DNA of 64,000 bases from Devosia faecipullorum (GCF_015158295.1 NZ_JACDXV010000004.1:62001-126000); one strand, 5' to 3'; numbered from the stretch's first letter, positions 36,113 through 45,934 are shown. A program made the numbers and translations. The notes: generated by a model not told the origin, from the sequence alone.

Positions 36113-37485
36113 CGTTTGACCTCCCACTTTGTCTGCCGCTCGCCGTTTTCGTCCTTGAAGTCCATCAGCGCGATGCCCTGCCCCGCCAGTTCGTCGCGGA
36201 TGGCGTCGGCCTTGGCAAAATCCCTGGCATTGAGCGCGGCGAGGCGAGCAGCGACCCGCGCGGCCACGCCCGCATCGACTTCGACCTCGCGCTTGACGCG
36301 GATGCCCATGAGTTCGGCGAGCGCGAGGCCGTCGGCGGCGCGGCCTTCATCGAGGATCAGCGCGTGGATGCGCCCGATGGCGCCGGGCGTGTCCAAATCG
36401 TCGGCCAGCCGTTCGAGCAGGTCCGGCGCCACAATGGCGGCCGCATCCGTCGCGCCGGCGGCGCGCTCCCATTTGTCCAGCAGCGTCACCGCTTCTTCCA
36501 GCCGCTTCACCGTGAAATCGATCGGCTCGCGGTAATGGCTCATCAGCATGGCCAGGCGCAGCACGTCACCAGGCCATTTGCGCCCGCCGAAATCCGTCGT
36601 TTCCAACAGCTGATGGATGGTGAAAAAATTGCCCAGGCTCTTGCTCATCTTCTGGCCTTCGACCTGAAGAAAGCCATTGTGCATCCACACATTGGCCATG
36701 GCGTGCGAGCCATGGGCACAACGGGATTGAGCGATCTCATTCTCATGATGGGGGAAGATCAGGTCCAGCCCGCCGCCATGGATGTCAAAGGTTTCGCCCA
36801 GATAGCGCTCGGACATGGCCGAGCATTCGATATGCCAGCCTGGGCGTCCCCGGCCCCATGGGCTGTCCCAGCCCGGCTCCTCGGCGCTCGACAGCTTCCA
36901 CAATACGAAATCGGCGGGATTGCGCTTATGCACGTCGACGGCAATGCGCGCCCCGGCGAGGTTGTCGGCGAGATTGCGGCCGGAAAGCTGGCCGTAATCA
37001 GACATGGATTCGACGGCGAACAGCACTTCACCGCCCGCCTGATAGGCATGGCCATTGTCGAGCAGCCGCTGGATCATCGCCTGCATCTCGGCGATGTTGT
37101 CGGTGGCGCGCGGCTGGATGCTCGGCTCGAGACAGCCTAGAGCGGCAACATCCTTCTGATATTGGGCGGAAGTGGTTTCGGTGACCCGCCTGATGGCCTC
37201 GTTCAGCGGCAGATCGGGAAAGTCGCGCAGGGCGCGCGCATTGATCTTGTCATCCACGTCGGTGATGTTGCGGACATAGGTGACATGGTCCGCGCCATAG
37301 ACCTGGCGCAGCAGCCGAAACAGCAGATCGAAGACGATGGCGGCGCGGCCATTGCCGATATGGGCAAAGTCGTAAACCGTCGGGCCGCAGGCATAAAGCC
37401 GCACATTGTTCGAATCCATGGGCACGAACGGCGCCTCGGCGCGGGTCAATGTGTTGTAAAGCGACAGCGGCTTTGCCGTATTCAT
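36109..37485 (-). CDS. cysS: Cysteinyl-tRNA synthetase
   Basis: A 458-aa class I synthetase that charges tRNA-Cys. The zinc-site Cys and HIGH-like motif are in [19 protein letters not shown], the ECSAM and [11 protein letters not shown] blocks supply the other zinc ligands, and the KMSKS loop is complete ([11 protein letters not shown]). The C-terminal anticodon-binding domain ends KTDENGERQ-like [17 protein letters not shown] lies 6 nt before ATG 37485 and can pair with an upstream ATCCTG. The gene is the first full gene after a short leader ORF and heads a cysS-GFA-cimA-LysM series. Confidence 0.96.
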   Translation of the reverse strand: MNTAKPLSLYNTLTRAEAPFVPMDSNNVRLYACGPTVYDFAHIGNGRAAIVFDLLFRLLRQVYGADHVTYVRNITDVDDKINARALRDFPDLPLNEAIRRVTETTSAQYQKDVAALGCLEPSIQPRATDNIAEMQAMIQRLLDNGHAYQAGGEVLFAVESMSDYGQLSGRNLADNLAGARIAVDVHKRNPADFVLWKLSSAEEPGWDSPWGRGRPGWHIECSAMSERYLGETFDIHGGGLDLIFPHHENEIAQSRCAHGSHAMANVWMHNGFLQVEGQKMSKSLGNFFTIHQLLETTDFGGRKWPGDVLRLAMLMSHYREPIDFTVKRLEEAVTLLDKWERAAGATDAAAIVAPDLLERLADDLDTPGAIGRIHALILDEGRAADGLALAELMGIRVKREVEVDAGVAARVAARLAALNARDFAKADAIRDELAGQGIALMDFKDENGERQTKWEVKR

Positions 37486-37490
37486 CGAGG

Positions 37491-37663
37491 ATCCTGTAGG
37501 CCAGACATAGGGGCGCTCTGGCGGGGGAGCCTCTCCATTACGAACTGTCAGGATGAAGAAGACCGCGCCGCCAACGTTGAGTTAGCAGGTAATAATGCCG
37601 GTGGTAATAATGCACGTGGTCTTCATGGTGCCGGACATTGGCCGTGCGATGGCAAGAAATCAA
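37491..37663 (-). promoter_or_regulatory. Candidate attenuation leader of the cysS-cimA operon
   Basis: Besides the leader peptide, two complementary pairs are seen on the transcript. GAAGACCACG (37624-37615) can pair with CGCGGTCTTC (37567-37558) with one mismatch. ATCCTG (37554-37549) is complementary to CAGGAT (37496-37491), which contains the cysS Shine-Dalgarno. The two downstream elements are adjacent, so ribosome position on the leader could decide whether the cysS ribosome site is free. No classical U-tract terminator is visible, so control of translation rather than transcription would be my guess. Confidence 0.45.
37582..37626 (-). CDS. Candidate Thr/Ile/Cys-rich leader peptide upstream of cysS
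   Basis: A 15-codon frame on the minus strand reads MKTTCIITTGIITC and stops, 96 bp before cysS. Eleven of 14 residues are Thr (5), Ile (4) or Cys (2). All Ile codons are ATT, against the GC-rich ATC preferred by neighbours. An 11-mer GCATTATTACC occurs twice within it. There is no Shine-Dalgarno, but a TTGATT-17-CAATGT promoter-like pair (37663-37635) places the transcript start within a few bases of the ATG, so it would be leaderless, as is known for the Sinorhizobium trp leader. Translation is inferred. Confidence 0.55.
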   Translation of the reverse strand: MKTTCIITTGIITC

Positions 37664-37692
37664 GTCTTTTGAGCGTGCTGGCGTTCGCGGCG

Positions 37693-37730
37693 GCGCCAAC
37701 CTGCCGGCCGGCGGAGGCAGCCGGTGGCGC
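37693..37730 (-). terminator. GC-rich hairpin after the FAA-hydrolase gene
   Basis: Outer arms GCGCCA (37693-37698) and TGGCGC (37725-37730) with an inner TGCC/GGCA pair form a long imperfect stem starting 7 bp after the stop codon. There is no T-tract, so termination is uncertain. Confidence 0.4.
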
Positions 37731-37736
37731 AGTCAA

Positions 37737-38744
37737 TCAGCCCGGCAGAAGTTCGACGCGCTGGTCGATATCGCCAAACACTGAAGGGCCGTCCCCGTCA
37801 TGGGCGCCAATGCGCACCTGATCGCCCGGTTTGAGGAATGGCGTCCGGGCGCGGCCATATTTGGCTTTTTCGACCGTTCTCGCCTCGGCGATGCAGGCAA
37901 AGCCGATGCCATCGCGCTTGATGGGCAGGGTTTCATCATGCGCATTGGATATGGTGCCGCCCCCGATAATGGTTCCTGCCGCCAGATTGCGGGTGCGCGC
38001 AGCTTCGACGATGAGATCGGCAAAGTCGAATTGCATGCCGATGCCGGCATTGGGCTGTCCGTAAAGCGTGCCATTGACCTCGACCCGCACCGGCAGGTGC
38101 AGGCGGTTGTCGCGCCATGCCACCCCCAGGCTATCCGGCGTCAATGCGACAGGCGCAAAGGCGGTCGAGGGTTTCGCATGGAAAAAGCCGAAGCCGTTTT
38201 GCAGATCGTCCACCACCAGCCGGCGCAGCGAAACATCGTTGAGAATGGTGACGAGGCGGATTGCCGCCTCCGCCTCTTCACGGGTGGCGCGCATGGGCAC
38301 GGCCCCGATGATGACGCCGGCCTCGGCCTCGAAGTCGAGCGCCAGGTCTTCAGAAGTTATGACGATAGGATCGCGGGGGGCGGAGAGCGAATCGGAGCCG
38401 CCCTGGTAGATCAGCGGCCGCACGGATTGTAATTGTTCGTCCTTGCTGCCCTGGAGCGAGCGGACGCGCTCGAGATGGTTCAGATAGCCGGAGCCGTCGA
38501 TCCATTGATAGGCGCGCGGCAAGGGCGCATGGGCCAGCGCCGGGTCGAAGCCCTGCCCGGCGATTTCTCCACCATCCAATTGGGCAGAAAGGGCCGCGAG
38601 CGCAGGCGCCGCCTGATCCCAGTCGTCGAGGGCCGCTTGTAGATGAGGAGCGATGCGTCCCGCCGAAACGCAGCGCTTGAGGTCGGAGGAGACGACGACG
38701 AGCTGACCATCGGGGCGCGCATTGCGCAAAGTGGCGAGTTTCAT
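37737..38744 (-). CDS. Fumarylacetoacetate hydrolase (FAH) family protein
   Basis: A 335-aa protein of the FAH family. The C-terminal domain contains the metal-site Glu/Asp pattern LDFEAEAGVIIG, the LVTILNDVSLR segment, and GTIIGGGTISN. The N-terminal roughly 80 residues form the small FAH-type entry domain. Family members hydrolyse C-C bonds in tyrosine or aromatic catabolism, or act as decarboxylases or acylpyruvases. No homogentisate or catechol genes are adjacent. ATG 38744 (MKLATLRNARPDG) follows GGAAGG; an upstream ATG in frame lacks a ribosome site. Confidence 0.87.
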   Translation of the reverse strand: MKLATLRNARPDGQLVVVSSDLKRCVSAGRIAPHLQAALDDWDQAAPALAALSAQLDGGEIAGQGFDPALAHAPLPRAYQWIDGSGYLNHLERVRSLQGSKDEQLQSVRPLIYQGGSDSLSAPRDPIVITSEDLALDFEAEAGVIIGAVPMRATREEAEAAIRLVTILNDVSLRRLVVDDLQNGFGFFHAKPSTAFAPVALTPDSLGVAWRDNRLHLPVRVEVNGTLYGQPNAGIGMQFDFADLIVEAARTRNLAAGTIIGGGTISNAHDETLPIKRDGIGFACIAEARTVEKAKYGRARTPFLKPGDQVRIGAHDGDGPSVFGDIDQRVELLPG

Positions 38745-38885
38745 GACGCCTTCCATCTCGGGTTTGTGTGGCCTTGGCGCGCTATGAGGACGCAGCGCAC
38801 AACGCTATAATGTTGCCACGCCCCCTAGCGATGTCTTAAGGCGCGAGGGATCGATGGCTTTGCGGCCCGTATATAAGGATTTTCG

Positions 38886-40037
38886 GTGACGTTCTCATCT
38901 ACCGGACTGCGTGCCCTGGCTTTGCTGGTTCTTACGGCCATTGCATTGGCGCTGGATGTCGAGACCGCCTATGCGCAGGCCAGTCAATGCACACGGCTGC
39001 AAAACGCGCTGGTCCAGTTCGATCGCAACGGCGATTTCCGGCAGATCAACCAGAACAGCAATGCCGCAAGGCAGGTGGCGCGTCAGGTGCAGAATGCGGA
39101 GAGCCAATATATTCGCCAGGGCTGCAATGACGACGCCCGCGCGGGGCGCACCCTGACCCAGCAATGCCAAATGGTGGCCCGGGAAGTGATCGCTTTGCGC
39201 AATCAATATTCCGCCATTGCGCAATCGGTGGAAACCGGCAATGCCGTGGCCCAGCAGCGCGAGGCCATCTTGCAGGAAATGGCGCGTTTCGGCTGCAATG
39301 CCGGCTCCAGCGCCACCTTCACCCAGGATCGCCAGACCATTTTCGACCGCATTTTCGGCACGACCTCAGACGACGATTTCACCAATGGCGATTTTGTCGA
39401 TGGCGGCGACTACTGGGGCTATCAGGGCTACAACACGGTGCGTACCGTCTGCGTGCGGCTCTCGGACGGCTATTTCTGGCCCATCAGCTATTCCACCCTG
39501 CCCGATTATCTGGGCCAGGATTCGACAGCCTGCCAGATGATGTGCCCCAATGCGCAGGTCGAGCTTTACTATTACGACAATCCCGGCCAGGAACCCGAGC
39601 AGATGCGCAACCTGTCCGGCTCGCCCTATACCTCGCTTCCCAATGCCTTCGCCTATCGCACAAGGTTCGATGAATCGGCGCGCTGCACCTCCGAGCCCGC
39701 CGCTGATGGCTCGATAAGGATCACCAGCGCCGAGGATGGCAGCAGCCGCTCGATGCTGGAGATCAACGGCGTTAGCTTTCCCCTGCCGCTGCGCGATCCG
39801 CGTGGCGTCGTCCCGGTGCCGGTGCAGGTCGCCGATGCGGCTCCCGCCCAGGTGGCGAACGTGGCGCTGGTCGATGTGCCATTGCCGCGCCCGCGCCCTT
39901 CAGGCCCCGGCGAGGTCGCCCGTCGCCCCGAAACCCCGGTGGAGCCGGACCTGCGGATCGTTCATTTCGGTGACAAAAGCGTCAGAGTAGTCGGTCCAGA
40001 CACACCTTACGCCCAAGCAGGACGAGCAGGGACTTAA
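38886..40037 (+). CDS. DUF2865-containing exported protein
   Basis: A 383-aa protein with a signal peptide (ALALLVLTAIALALDVETAYA) and the DUF2865 region: a Gln/Asn-rich helical part with spaced cysteines (CTRLQNALVQFDRNG, RQGCNDDARAG), then VRTVCVRLSDGYFWPISYST and a CQMMCPNAQVELYYYDNPGQ block. The last 100 residues are Pro/Val/Arg-rich and probably disordered. The start is GTG 38886 with AAGGA 6 nt upstream. DUF2865 proteins are frequent in Rhizobiales and of unknown role, probably in the envelope. The 3' end overlaps gltX by 56 bp tail to tail. Confidence 0.8.
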   Translation: MTFSSTGLRALALLVLTAIALALDVETAYAQASQCTRLQNALVQFDRNGDFRQINQNSNAARQVARQVQNAESQYIRQGCNDDARAGRTLTQQCQMVAREVIALRNQYSAIAQSVETGNAVAQQREAILQEMARFGCNAGSSATFTQDRQTIFDRIFGTTSDDDFTNGDFVDGGDYWGYQGYNTVRTVCVRLSDGYFWPISYSTLPDYLGQDSTACQMMCPNAQVELYYYDNPGQEPEQMRNLSGSPYTSLPNAFAYRTRFDESARCTSEPAADGSIRITSAEDGSSRSMLEINGVSFPLPLRDPRGVVPVPVQVADAAPAQVANVALVDVPLPRPRPSGPGEVARRPETPVEPDLRIVHFGDKSVRVVGPDTPYAQAGRAGT

Positions 40038-41310
40038 GCTCCGGCCCATCGTGCCGGCCGGTCAGCGCCATGCGCAGCGGCAGGAACAGCGCCTTGCCCT
40101 TGCGGCCCGTTGCCGCCTTCAGCGCTTGCGTCCATTCGCCCCAGGTATCTTCGCCCCAGGGCTCCGGGGGCAACAGCGCCTTGGCCAGCGCCAGAAACTC
40201 CCGGTCTTCCTCGGCGATCACCGGCTCAACGGGGCCGGAGAGCAGTTTCGACCATTCGGCAATATCGGGGAATTTGGCGAGGTTTTCCCGTAAGAGCAGC
40301 CACATGGCTTCGCCTTCGAGCCCCATGGCGGACAGACGCGGCGCCGCCTCGTCATAGGTCATGGCATGAAGCAGCCTTGCATTGAGCCCGTTCAATTCCG
40401 CCGGATCGAAGCGCGCCGCGCCGTGCGAGATCATGGAAAAATCCAACCGCTCGGCGATGGCGTCGAGGCTATCATAGGGCTCGACCGGCAGGCTGGTGCC
40501 ATTGAGGCTGGCAACGATGGCGATGGCCAGCGGCTCATAACCTTCATTGCGGAAATCGGCGATGGATTGCGAGCCAAGCCGCTTGGAAAAGCCCTGCCCC
40601 GCCGCGTCGGTCAGAAGGTTATGGTGCCCGAAAATCGGCGCGGCGCTGCCGAGCGCCTCGAAAATCTCGATTTGCGTGCCAGTATTGGAGACGTGGTCCT
40701 CGCCACGGATGACGTGGGTGATTCCCAGGTCGATGTCGTCCACCACCGAGGGGAGCGTGTAGAGATAGGAACCGTCACCCCGGATCAGCACCGGATCGGA
40801 CATCGAGGCGGTATTGACCGTCTGCGGCCCCTTGATCAGATCCTCGAATTGCACCGGGCGGCCATCCAGCCGGAAGCGCCAATGCGGCTTGCGCCCCTCG
40901 GCTTCGAGGCGCGCCCTGTCCGCGTCGGTCAGACTCAGCGCGGCGCGATCATAGATTGGCGGCTTGCCGAGCAGGCGCGCGCGGGCGCGCTTGCGGTCCA
41001 GTTCATCCTCGGTTTCATAGCAGGGATAAAGCCGCCCCGCCGCGATCAGGCGGTCGCGCGCCTCATCGTAAAGCGCCGTACGCTCGGACTGGCGGACCAA
41101 AAGGTCCGGCGTGACGCCAAGCCAGGCAAGGTCTTCCTCGATCCCGTCGGCAAAGGCGCGGGTCGAGCGCGCCAGATCGGTGTCGTCCATGCGCAGCACA
41201 TAGCGGCCGCCATGGCGGCGCGCGAAAAACCAGTTGAGCAGCGCCGGGCGCGCATTGCCCAGATGGATGCGGCCGGTTGGCGAGGGAGCCCAGCGTACGG
41301 TGACACTCAT
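39982..41310 (-). CDS. gltX: Glutamyl-tRNA synthetase (second-type GltX)
   Basis: A 442-aa class I synthetase, shorter than the usual roughly 470-490 aa. The HIGH motif reads GRIHLGNARPALLNW, the WRF/DLI substrate region is HWRFRLDG...FEDLIKG, and the KMSKS equivalent is FSKRLGS. Many alphaproteobacteria have two GltX proteins, one of which charges tRNA-Glu and the other tRNA-Gln for transamidation; this one resembles the shorter type. Its ATG overlaps the nadE stop by 4 bp, so they are co-translated, and its 3' end overlaps DUF2865. Confidence 0.92.
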   Translation of the reverse strand: MSVTVRWAPSPTGRIHLGNARPALLNWFFARRHGGRYVLRMDDTDLARSTRAFADGIEEDLAWLGVTPDLLVRQSERTALYDEARDRLIAAGRLYPCYETEDELDRKRARARLLGKPPIYDRAALSLTDADRARLEAEGRKPHWRFRLDGRPVQFEDLIKGPQTVNTASMSDPVLIRGDGSYLYTLPSVVDDIDLGITHVIRGEDHVSNTGTQIEIFEALGSAAPIFGHHNLLTDAAGQGFSKRLGSQSIADFRNEGYEPLAIAIVASLNGTSLPVEPYDSLDAIAERLDFSMISHGAARFDPAELNGLNARLLHAMTYDEAAPRLSAMGLEGEAMWLLLRENLAKFPDIAEWSKLLSGPVEPVIAEEDREFLALAKALLPPEPWGEDTWGEWTQALKAATGRKGKALFLPLRMALTGRHDGPELKSLLVLLGRKVCLDRLL

Positions 41311-42974
41311 CCGAGGGAGACGTCCTTATAGCCATTGGTGATGGGATAGCGGCGGCCGAGGCCAAAGGCGCGCGGGCTGAGTTTTGGGCCGGGCGCAGCC
41401 TGGCGGCGCTTGTATTCGGCGATATTGACCAGCCGCTCGATGCGCTGCACCACCGCCTTGTCGTGGCCGCGCGCGACGATTTCTGCCAAGGCCATTTCTT
41501 CTTCGACCATGCAGAGCAGGATGTCGTCCAACACCGGATAGGGCGGCAGGCTGTCCTGGTCTTTCTGGTCGGGCCGGAGCTCCGCACTCGGAGCCTTGTC
41601 GATGATGGATTGGGGGATGACCACCCCTTCCCGGCCGAGGCAATCACCCGGCATATGCTTGTTGCGCCAGTCGGCCAGCGCATAGACCTGCATCTTGAAC
41701 ATGTCCTTGAGCGGATTATAGCCGCCATTCATGTCGCCATAAATGGTGGCGTAGCCGACGCCCACTTCGCTCTTGTTGCCGGTGGTCAGCAGCATCGAGC
41801 CCAGTTTGTTGGACACTGCCATCAACATGGTGCCGCGCATGCGCGACTGGATGTTCTCTTCGGCCAGATCGAGCGGTCGATCTCCGAAAATGGGCTGCAA
41901 TTCCCGCAGCGCCGCGTCCACCGGATCGCCAATGGCGATCACGTCATAGCGCAGGCCGAGCCGGTCGGCGCAATCCTTGGCGTCATGCAAGCTCGCTTCT
42001 GAGGTATAGCGATAGGGCAGCATGATGGCGTGGACCTTGTCCGGCCCTAAGGCATCCGCCGCCATGGCCGCGACCACGGCGCTGTCAATGCCGCCGGAGA
42101 GCCCCAGCATCACATGGGAGAAGCCGTTCTTGAGCACGTAATCGCGCAGGCCCAGCACGCAGGCCCGCCACGGCGCTTCCTCGACCGAAGTCAGGTCTTC
42201 GATCCGGCCATCGGCGCAGGTCCAGCCATTGTCGGTGCGCGTCCAGTCGGAGACGATGAAATCGGGCTCGAACGACTTGCCCTGCAAGACCAGCTTGTCG
42301 CCCGGCTCGATGGCGAAGGAAGCGCCGTCATAGACCAGTTCGTCCTGCCCGCCGACCTGGTTGAGATAGAGCATGGGCACGCCGTCCTCTGCCACCCGGG
42401 CGCGGACGAGATCTTTGCGGATATGCTGCTTGTCGGCCCAATAGGGCGAGCCATTGGGACAGAGCATGATTTCGGCGCCGCGCATGGCCAGATGCTCGCA
42501 GACGCTGCTGTGCCAGGTGTCCTCGCAGATGGGGATGCCAATGGGAACGCCCTTGATCGTCACCGGCATGGGCAAGGGGCCGGGCTCGAAATAGCGCTGT
42601 TCGTAGAAGACATCGGCATTGGGCAATTCGCGCTTGTAGCGAATGGCTTTGATGTCGCCCTTTTCCGCCACCAGCACCGCATTGTGGAGCTTCGCGCCAT
42701 CCTGCCAGATCGTCGGCAGGATCAGCGCCACTTCCGATTGCGCCGTGTCGGCCACCAGCGCGCGGGCCGCCGCGATGGAATCCTTGACGAATTGCGGCTT
42801 GAACAGCAGGTCGTCGGGGAAATAGCCGGTGAGGAACAGCTCGGACAGCAGGAGAATGTCCGCGCCCGCCGCATCGGCATCGGCCAGCGCGCCGCGCGCC
42901 AAGGCCAGATTGCCCTTGAGGTCGCCGACCTTGGGGTTGAGCTGGGCGAGCGCAATACGAAGCTGATCGGTCAC
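41307..42974 (-). CDS. nadE: Glutamine-dependent NAD+ synthetase
   Basis: A 555-aa two-domain enzyme for the last step of NAD synthesis. The N-terminal nitrilase-like glutaminase has the Glu-Lys-Cys triad in LSELFLTGYFPDD, YKRELPN and PICEDTWHSS; the C-terminal synthetase has the ATP loop LGLSGGIDSAVVAAMAA and TGNKSEVGVGYATIYGDMNG. It is the first gene of a nadE-gltX pair (4-bp overlap). Together with nadC at 19.6 kb it gives two separate NAD-biosynthesis loci in the window. Confidence 0.95.
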   Translation of the reverse strand: MTDQLRIALAQLNPKVGDLKGNLALARGALADADAAGADILLLSELFLTGYFPDDLLFKPQFVKDSIAAARALVADTAQSEVALILPTIWQDGAKLHNAVLVAEKGDIKAIRYKRELPNADVFYEQRYFEPGPLPMPVTIKGVPIGIPICEDTWHSSVCEHLAMRGAEIMLCPNGSPYWADKQHIRKDLVRARVAEDGVPMLYLNQVGGQDELVYDGASFAIEPGDKLVLQGKSFEPDFIVSDWTRTDNGWTCADGRIEDLTSVEEAPWRACVLGLRDYVLKNGFSHVMLGLSGGIDSAVVAAMAADALGPDKVHAIMLPYRYTSEASLHDAKDCADRLGLRYDVIAIGDPVDAALRELQPIFGDRPLDLAEENIQSRMRGTMLMAVSNKLGSMLLTTGNKSEVGVGYATIYGDMNGGYNPLKDMFKMQVYALADWRNKHMPGDCLGREGVVIPQSIIDKAPSAELRPDQKDQDSLPPYPVLDDILLCMVEEEMALAEIVARGHDKAVVQRIERLVNIAEYKRRQAAPGPKLSPRAFGLGRRYPITNGYKDVSLG

Positions 42975-43099
42975 GATGAAGCTGGCCTGATGCGAGAAAC
43001 GGGTCGTCCTGCGTGGGCGGGACGCGCGGCCAGACTTAACCGCTCACCGGCAACAGGGCAAGACAAGCCCGTGCCGCCGATGATACCCAGCTCGCCGGA

Positions 43100-44476
43100 T
43101 TATTCTCCGGCGGCGCGCTGCTGGCGCGGCGGCTTTTGCGCATGCACTTCCTCGGCAACGAGGAAAGCCAATTCCAGCGCCTGGCTGGCATTGAGGCGCG
43201 GGTCGCAATAGGTGTTGTAGCGGTCCGAGAGCGAGGCTTCAGTCACCGCCGACATGCCGCCGACGCATTCGGTAACGTCGTCGCCGGTCATTTCGATATG
43301 CACGCCACCGGCATAGGTGCCCATGTCGCGGTGCACTTCAAAGAAATTGCGCACTTCCGACAGCACGCGGTCGAAGGGGCGCGTCTTGTAGCCGGTCGAA
43401 GCCTTGATGGTGTTGCCGTGCATGGGGTCGCAGCACCAGACCACGGTGCGACCAGCCTTTTCCACGGTTTCGATCAGGCGTGGCAGGTGCTCGTGCACCT
43501 TCTCGGCGCCAAAGCGCGAAATCAGCGTGATGCGTCCGGCCTCGTCCGTCGGATTCAACCGGTCGAGCAGGCGCAGCAGGTCGTCATTGCTCAGGCTAGG
43601 GCCGCATTTGATGCCGATGGGATTGTTGATGCCGGCGAAATATTCGACATGGGCCTCGTCGGGATCGCGGGTGCGGTCGCCGATCCAGAGCATGTGGCCG
43701 GAAGTCGCGTACCAATTATTGGTAATGGAGTCGCGACGGGTCAGCGCTTCCTCATAGCCGAGCAGCAGCGCTTCGTGGCTGGTATAGAAGCTGGTCTGGC
43801 GCAAGGCCGTGGTGTTGTCGGGGTTGAGGCCCAGCGCCCCCATGAAGGTGATGGCGTCATCGATCTTGCGCGCCACTTCCTCATAACGGGCATTGGAATT
43901 GGACCCCTTCATGAAACCCATGGTCCATTCGTGGATGCGGGTCAGTTCGGCATAGCCGCCCATGGAGAAGGCGCGCAGCAGGTTGAGCGTCGCAGCCGAC
44001 TGGCGATAGGCCTGCAACATGCGGTGCGGATTGGGAACGCGCGCTTCCTCGTTGAAGCCGATCTCGTTGATGATGTCACCGCGATAGGAGGGCAGTTCGA
44101 CGCCATCGATGGTTTCGGTATCGGCCGAGCGCGGCTTGGCGAATTGCCCGGCGACGCGCCCAACCTTGACCACCGGCTTGGATGCACCATGAGTCAGCAC
44201 CAAAGCCATCTGCAGGAAGACGCGGAAGAAGTCACGAATGTGGTCGGCGCCGTGCTCGGCAAAGCTTTCGGCGCAATCGCCGCCTTGCAGGAGGAAGGCC
44301 TCGCCGCGCGACACTGCGGCCAGGCGGGATTTCAGTTCGCGCGCTTCACCGGCAAAAACCAGCGGCGGGAAGGTGCCGAGCTGGCGTTCGGCGTCGGCAA
44401 GCGCCGCCGCATCGGGATAGGCGGGAATCTGCCGAACCGGCTTGCTGCGCCAGGAGCTGGGGGTCCAGGTGGTCAT
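43100..44476 (-). CDS. aroG: Class II 3-deoxy-7-phosphoheptulonate synthase
   Basis: A 458-aa plant/mycobacterial-type DAHP synthase, first enzyme of the shikimate pathway (PEP + erythrose 4-phosphate). Seen motifs: [13 protein letters not shown], the metal Cys region and [11 protein letters not shown], then [10 protein letters not shown] and the metal-site [18 protein letters not shown] 44476 ([10 protein letters not shown]) has GAGGCG upstream and starts at the normal position; the open frame before it lacks conservation. It is monocistronic. Class II enzymes are usually feedback-inhibited through surface sites; no leader peptide is seen. Confidence 0.94.
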   Translation of the reverse strand: MTTWTPSSWRSKPVRQIPAYPDAAALADAERQLGTFPPLVFAGEARELKSRLAAVSRGEAFLLQGGDCAESFAEHGADHIRDFFRVFLQMALVLTHGASKPVVKVGRVAGQFAKPRSADTETIDGVELPSYRGDIINEIGFNEEARVPNPHRMLQAYRQSAATLNLLRAFSMGGYAELTRIHEWTMGFMKGSNSNARYEEVARKIDDAITFMGALGLNPDNTTALRQTSFYTSHEALLLGYEEALTRRDSITNNWYATSGHMLWIGDRTRDPDEAHVEYFAGINNPIGIKCGPSLSNDDLLRLLDRLNPTDEAGRITLISRFGAEKVHEHLPRLIETVEKAGRTVVWCCDPMHGNTIKASTGYKTRPFDRVLSEVRNFFEVHRDMGTYAGGVHIEMTGDDVTECVGGMSAVTEASLSDRYNTYCDPRLNASQALELAFLVAEEVHAQKPPRQQRAAGE

Positions 44477-44560
44477 GTTCGCCTCGCTTGCGCTTTGGAG
44501 CCTTGGTAAAACCTGCGGGCGATCTAGCAAGCCCGCGCCCCGGTGCCAAGGGCGAAAGGT

Positions 44561-45934
44561 TCAGACTTTGTGTCCATTTCTGTAGATGTAGCTCGGTGCC
44601 TTGAAGGTCACCAGCTCTTCGGCCGCTGAGGGATGGAGCGCGATGGTGCGATCGAAATCGGCCTTGTCGGCGCCCATACCGACAGCAATGGCGACGAGTT
44701 GGATCATCTCGGCGGCGCCCGGGCCGAGGATATGGACGCCCAGAACCTTGCCGCCATCCTGCTCGGTGATCAGCTTGAGCACCATGCGCTCGGTGCGGTC
44801 GGACAGCGAATTCTGCATCGGCCGGAAGCGGGCGACATAGACGTCAATGTCGCCATGGGTGGCCGCCTCGGTCTCGGTCAGCCCGATCGTGCCGATCTCC
44901 GGCTCGGAGAATACCGCCGTCGGGATCAGGGAATGATCGACCGCCAGCGGATTGTCGTTGAACACGGTCTCGGCGAAATACCAGCCCTCGCGGATGGCCA
45001 CCGGGGTCAATTGGGCGCGCCCGGTCACGTCGCCCACCGCGTAGATCGAAGATACAGAGGTCTGGGAATATTGATCGACGACGATGGTTCCGTCTGGCCC
45101 CATTTTTACGCCGGCCGTTTCGAGCCCTAGCCCATCCACATTGGGCCGGCGGCCGGTGGCGAACATCACCGCCCCGAACGGGGCCGTGACGCCATCGCTG
45201 AACGTTGCCAGCACGTCATCGCCGGGCTTGGCGAGCGAGGCAATCGTGGTCTGGTAGATCAGGCGTATGCCGCGCTCGGTGAGCCCGGCTTCCAACCCGC
45301 GCCGCATATCCTCATCGAAACCGCGCAGCACGCAATCGCCACGATAGACGATACTGGTATCGACGCCGAGCCCGGCAAAGATGGTGGCGAATTCCACCGC
45401 GATATAGCCGCCGCCCTCGATCAGGATGGAACGGGGCAAGGCCGGCAGATCGAAGGCCTCGTTGGACGAAATGCCGAATTCGGCCCCCGGGATTTCGGGT
45501 ATGAAGGGCCGTGCGCCGGTGGCGATCAGCAAGCGCCTGGCCGTCAGGTCCCGCCCTCCCCGCACCAGCCTTACCCCATTCGGGCCGGTGACCTCGGCCC
45601 GGTCACGGATGATCTCCACGCCGGGTTTTTCGAGATTGCTGGCATAGGCGTGTTCGAGCCGGGAGATTTCCTTTTCCTTGGCGGCGACGAGAGTCGGCCA
45701 GTCGAAACTGGCATCGACCTGCCAGCCGAAGCTTTCGGCAATGTCGAACTGGTCCTTGAAGCGCGAGGCATAGACATAGAGCTTCTTGGGCACGCAGCCG
45801 CGAATGACGCAGGTGCCGCCGACCCGGAACTCCTCGACAATGGCCACTTTGGCGCCATAGGTCGCCGCCATGCGCGCGGCGCGCACTCCACCGGATCCCG
45901 CGCCGATGACAACCAGATCATAATCGAACGTCAT
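44561..45934 (-). CDS. gor: Glutathione-disulfide reductase
   Basis: A 457-aa FAD flavoprotein that keeps glutathione reduced with NADPH. The N-terminal FAD motif is VVIGAGSGGVRAARMAA; the redox disulfide is in GTCVIRGCVPKKLYVY; the NADPH region IEGGGYIAVEFATIFAGLG and the C-terminal HPSAAEELV with the catalytic His-Glu are complete. ATG 45934 (MTFDYDLVVIG) is the normal start. A reduced-glutathione supply is relevant to the ATM1-like exporter and GFA protein nearby, though they are not in one operon. It is followed 84 bp later by the DAHP synthase gene. Confidence 0.95.
   Translation of the reverse strand: MTFDYDLVVIGAGSGGVRAARMAATYGAKVAIVEEFRVGGTCVIRGCVPKKLYVYASRFKDQFDIAESFGWQVDASFDWPTLVAAKEKEISRLEHAYASNLEKPGVEIIRDRAEVTGPNGVRLVRGGRDLTARRLLIATGARPFIPEIPGAEFGISSNEAFDLPALPRSILIEGGGYIAVEFATIFAGLGVDTSIVYRGDCVLRGFDEDMRRGLEAGLTERGIRLIYQTTIASLAKPGDDVLATFSDGVTAPFGAVMFATGRRPNVDGLGLETAGVKMGPDGTIVVDQYSQTSVSSIYAVGDVTGRAQLTPVAIREGWYFAETVFNDNPLAVDHSLIPTAVFSEPEIGTIGLTETEAATHGDIDVYVARFRPMQNSLSDRTERMVLKLITEQDGGKVLGVHILGPGAAEMIQLVAIAVGMGADKADFDRTIALHPSAAEELVTFKAPSYIYRNGHKV

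Noticed and set aside
38806..38811. Isolated TATAAT upstream of the DUF2865 gene
   Set aside because: No matching -35 at 16-18 bp and alphaproteobacterial promoters rarely use this exact box; left unannotated.
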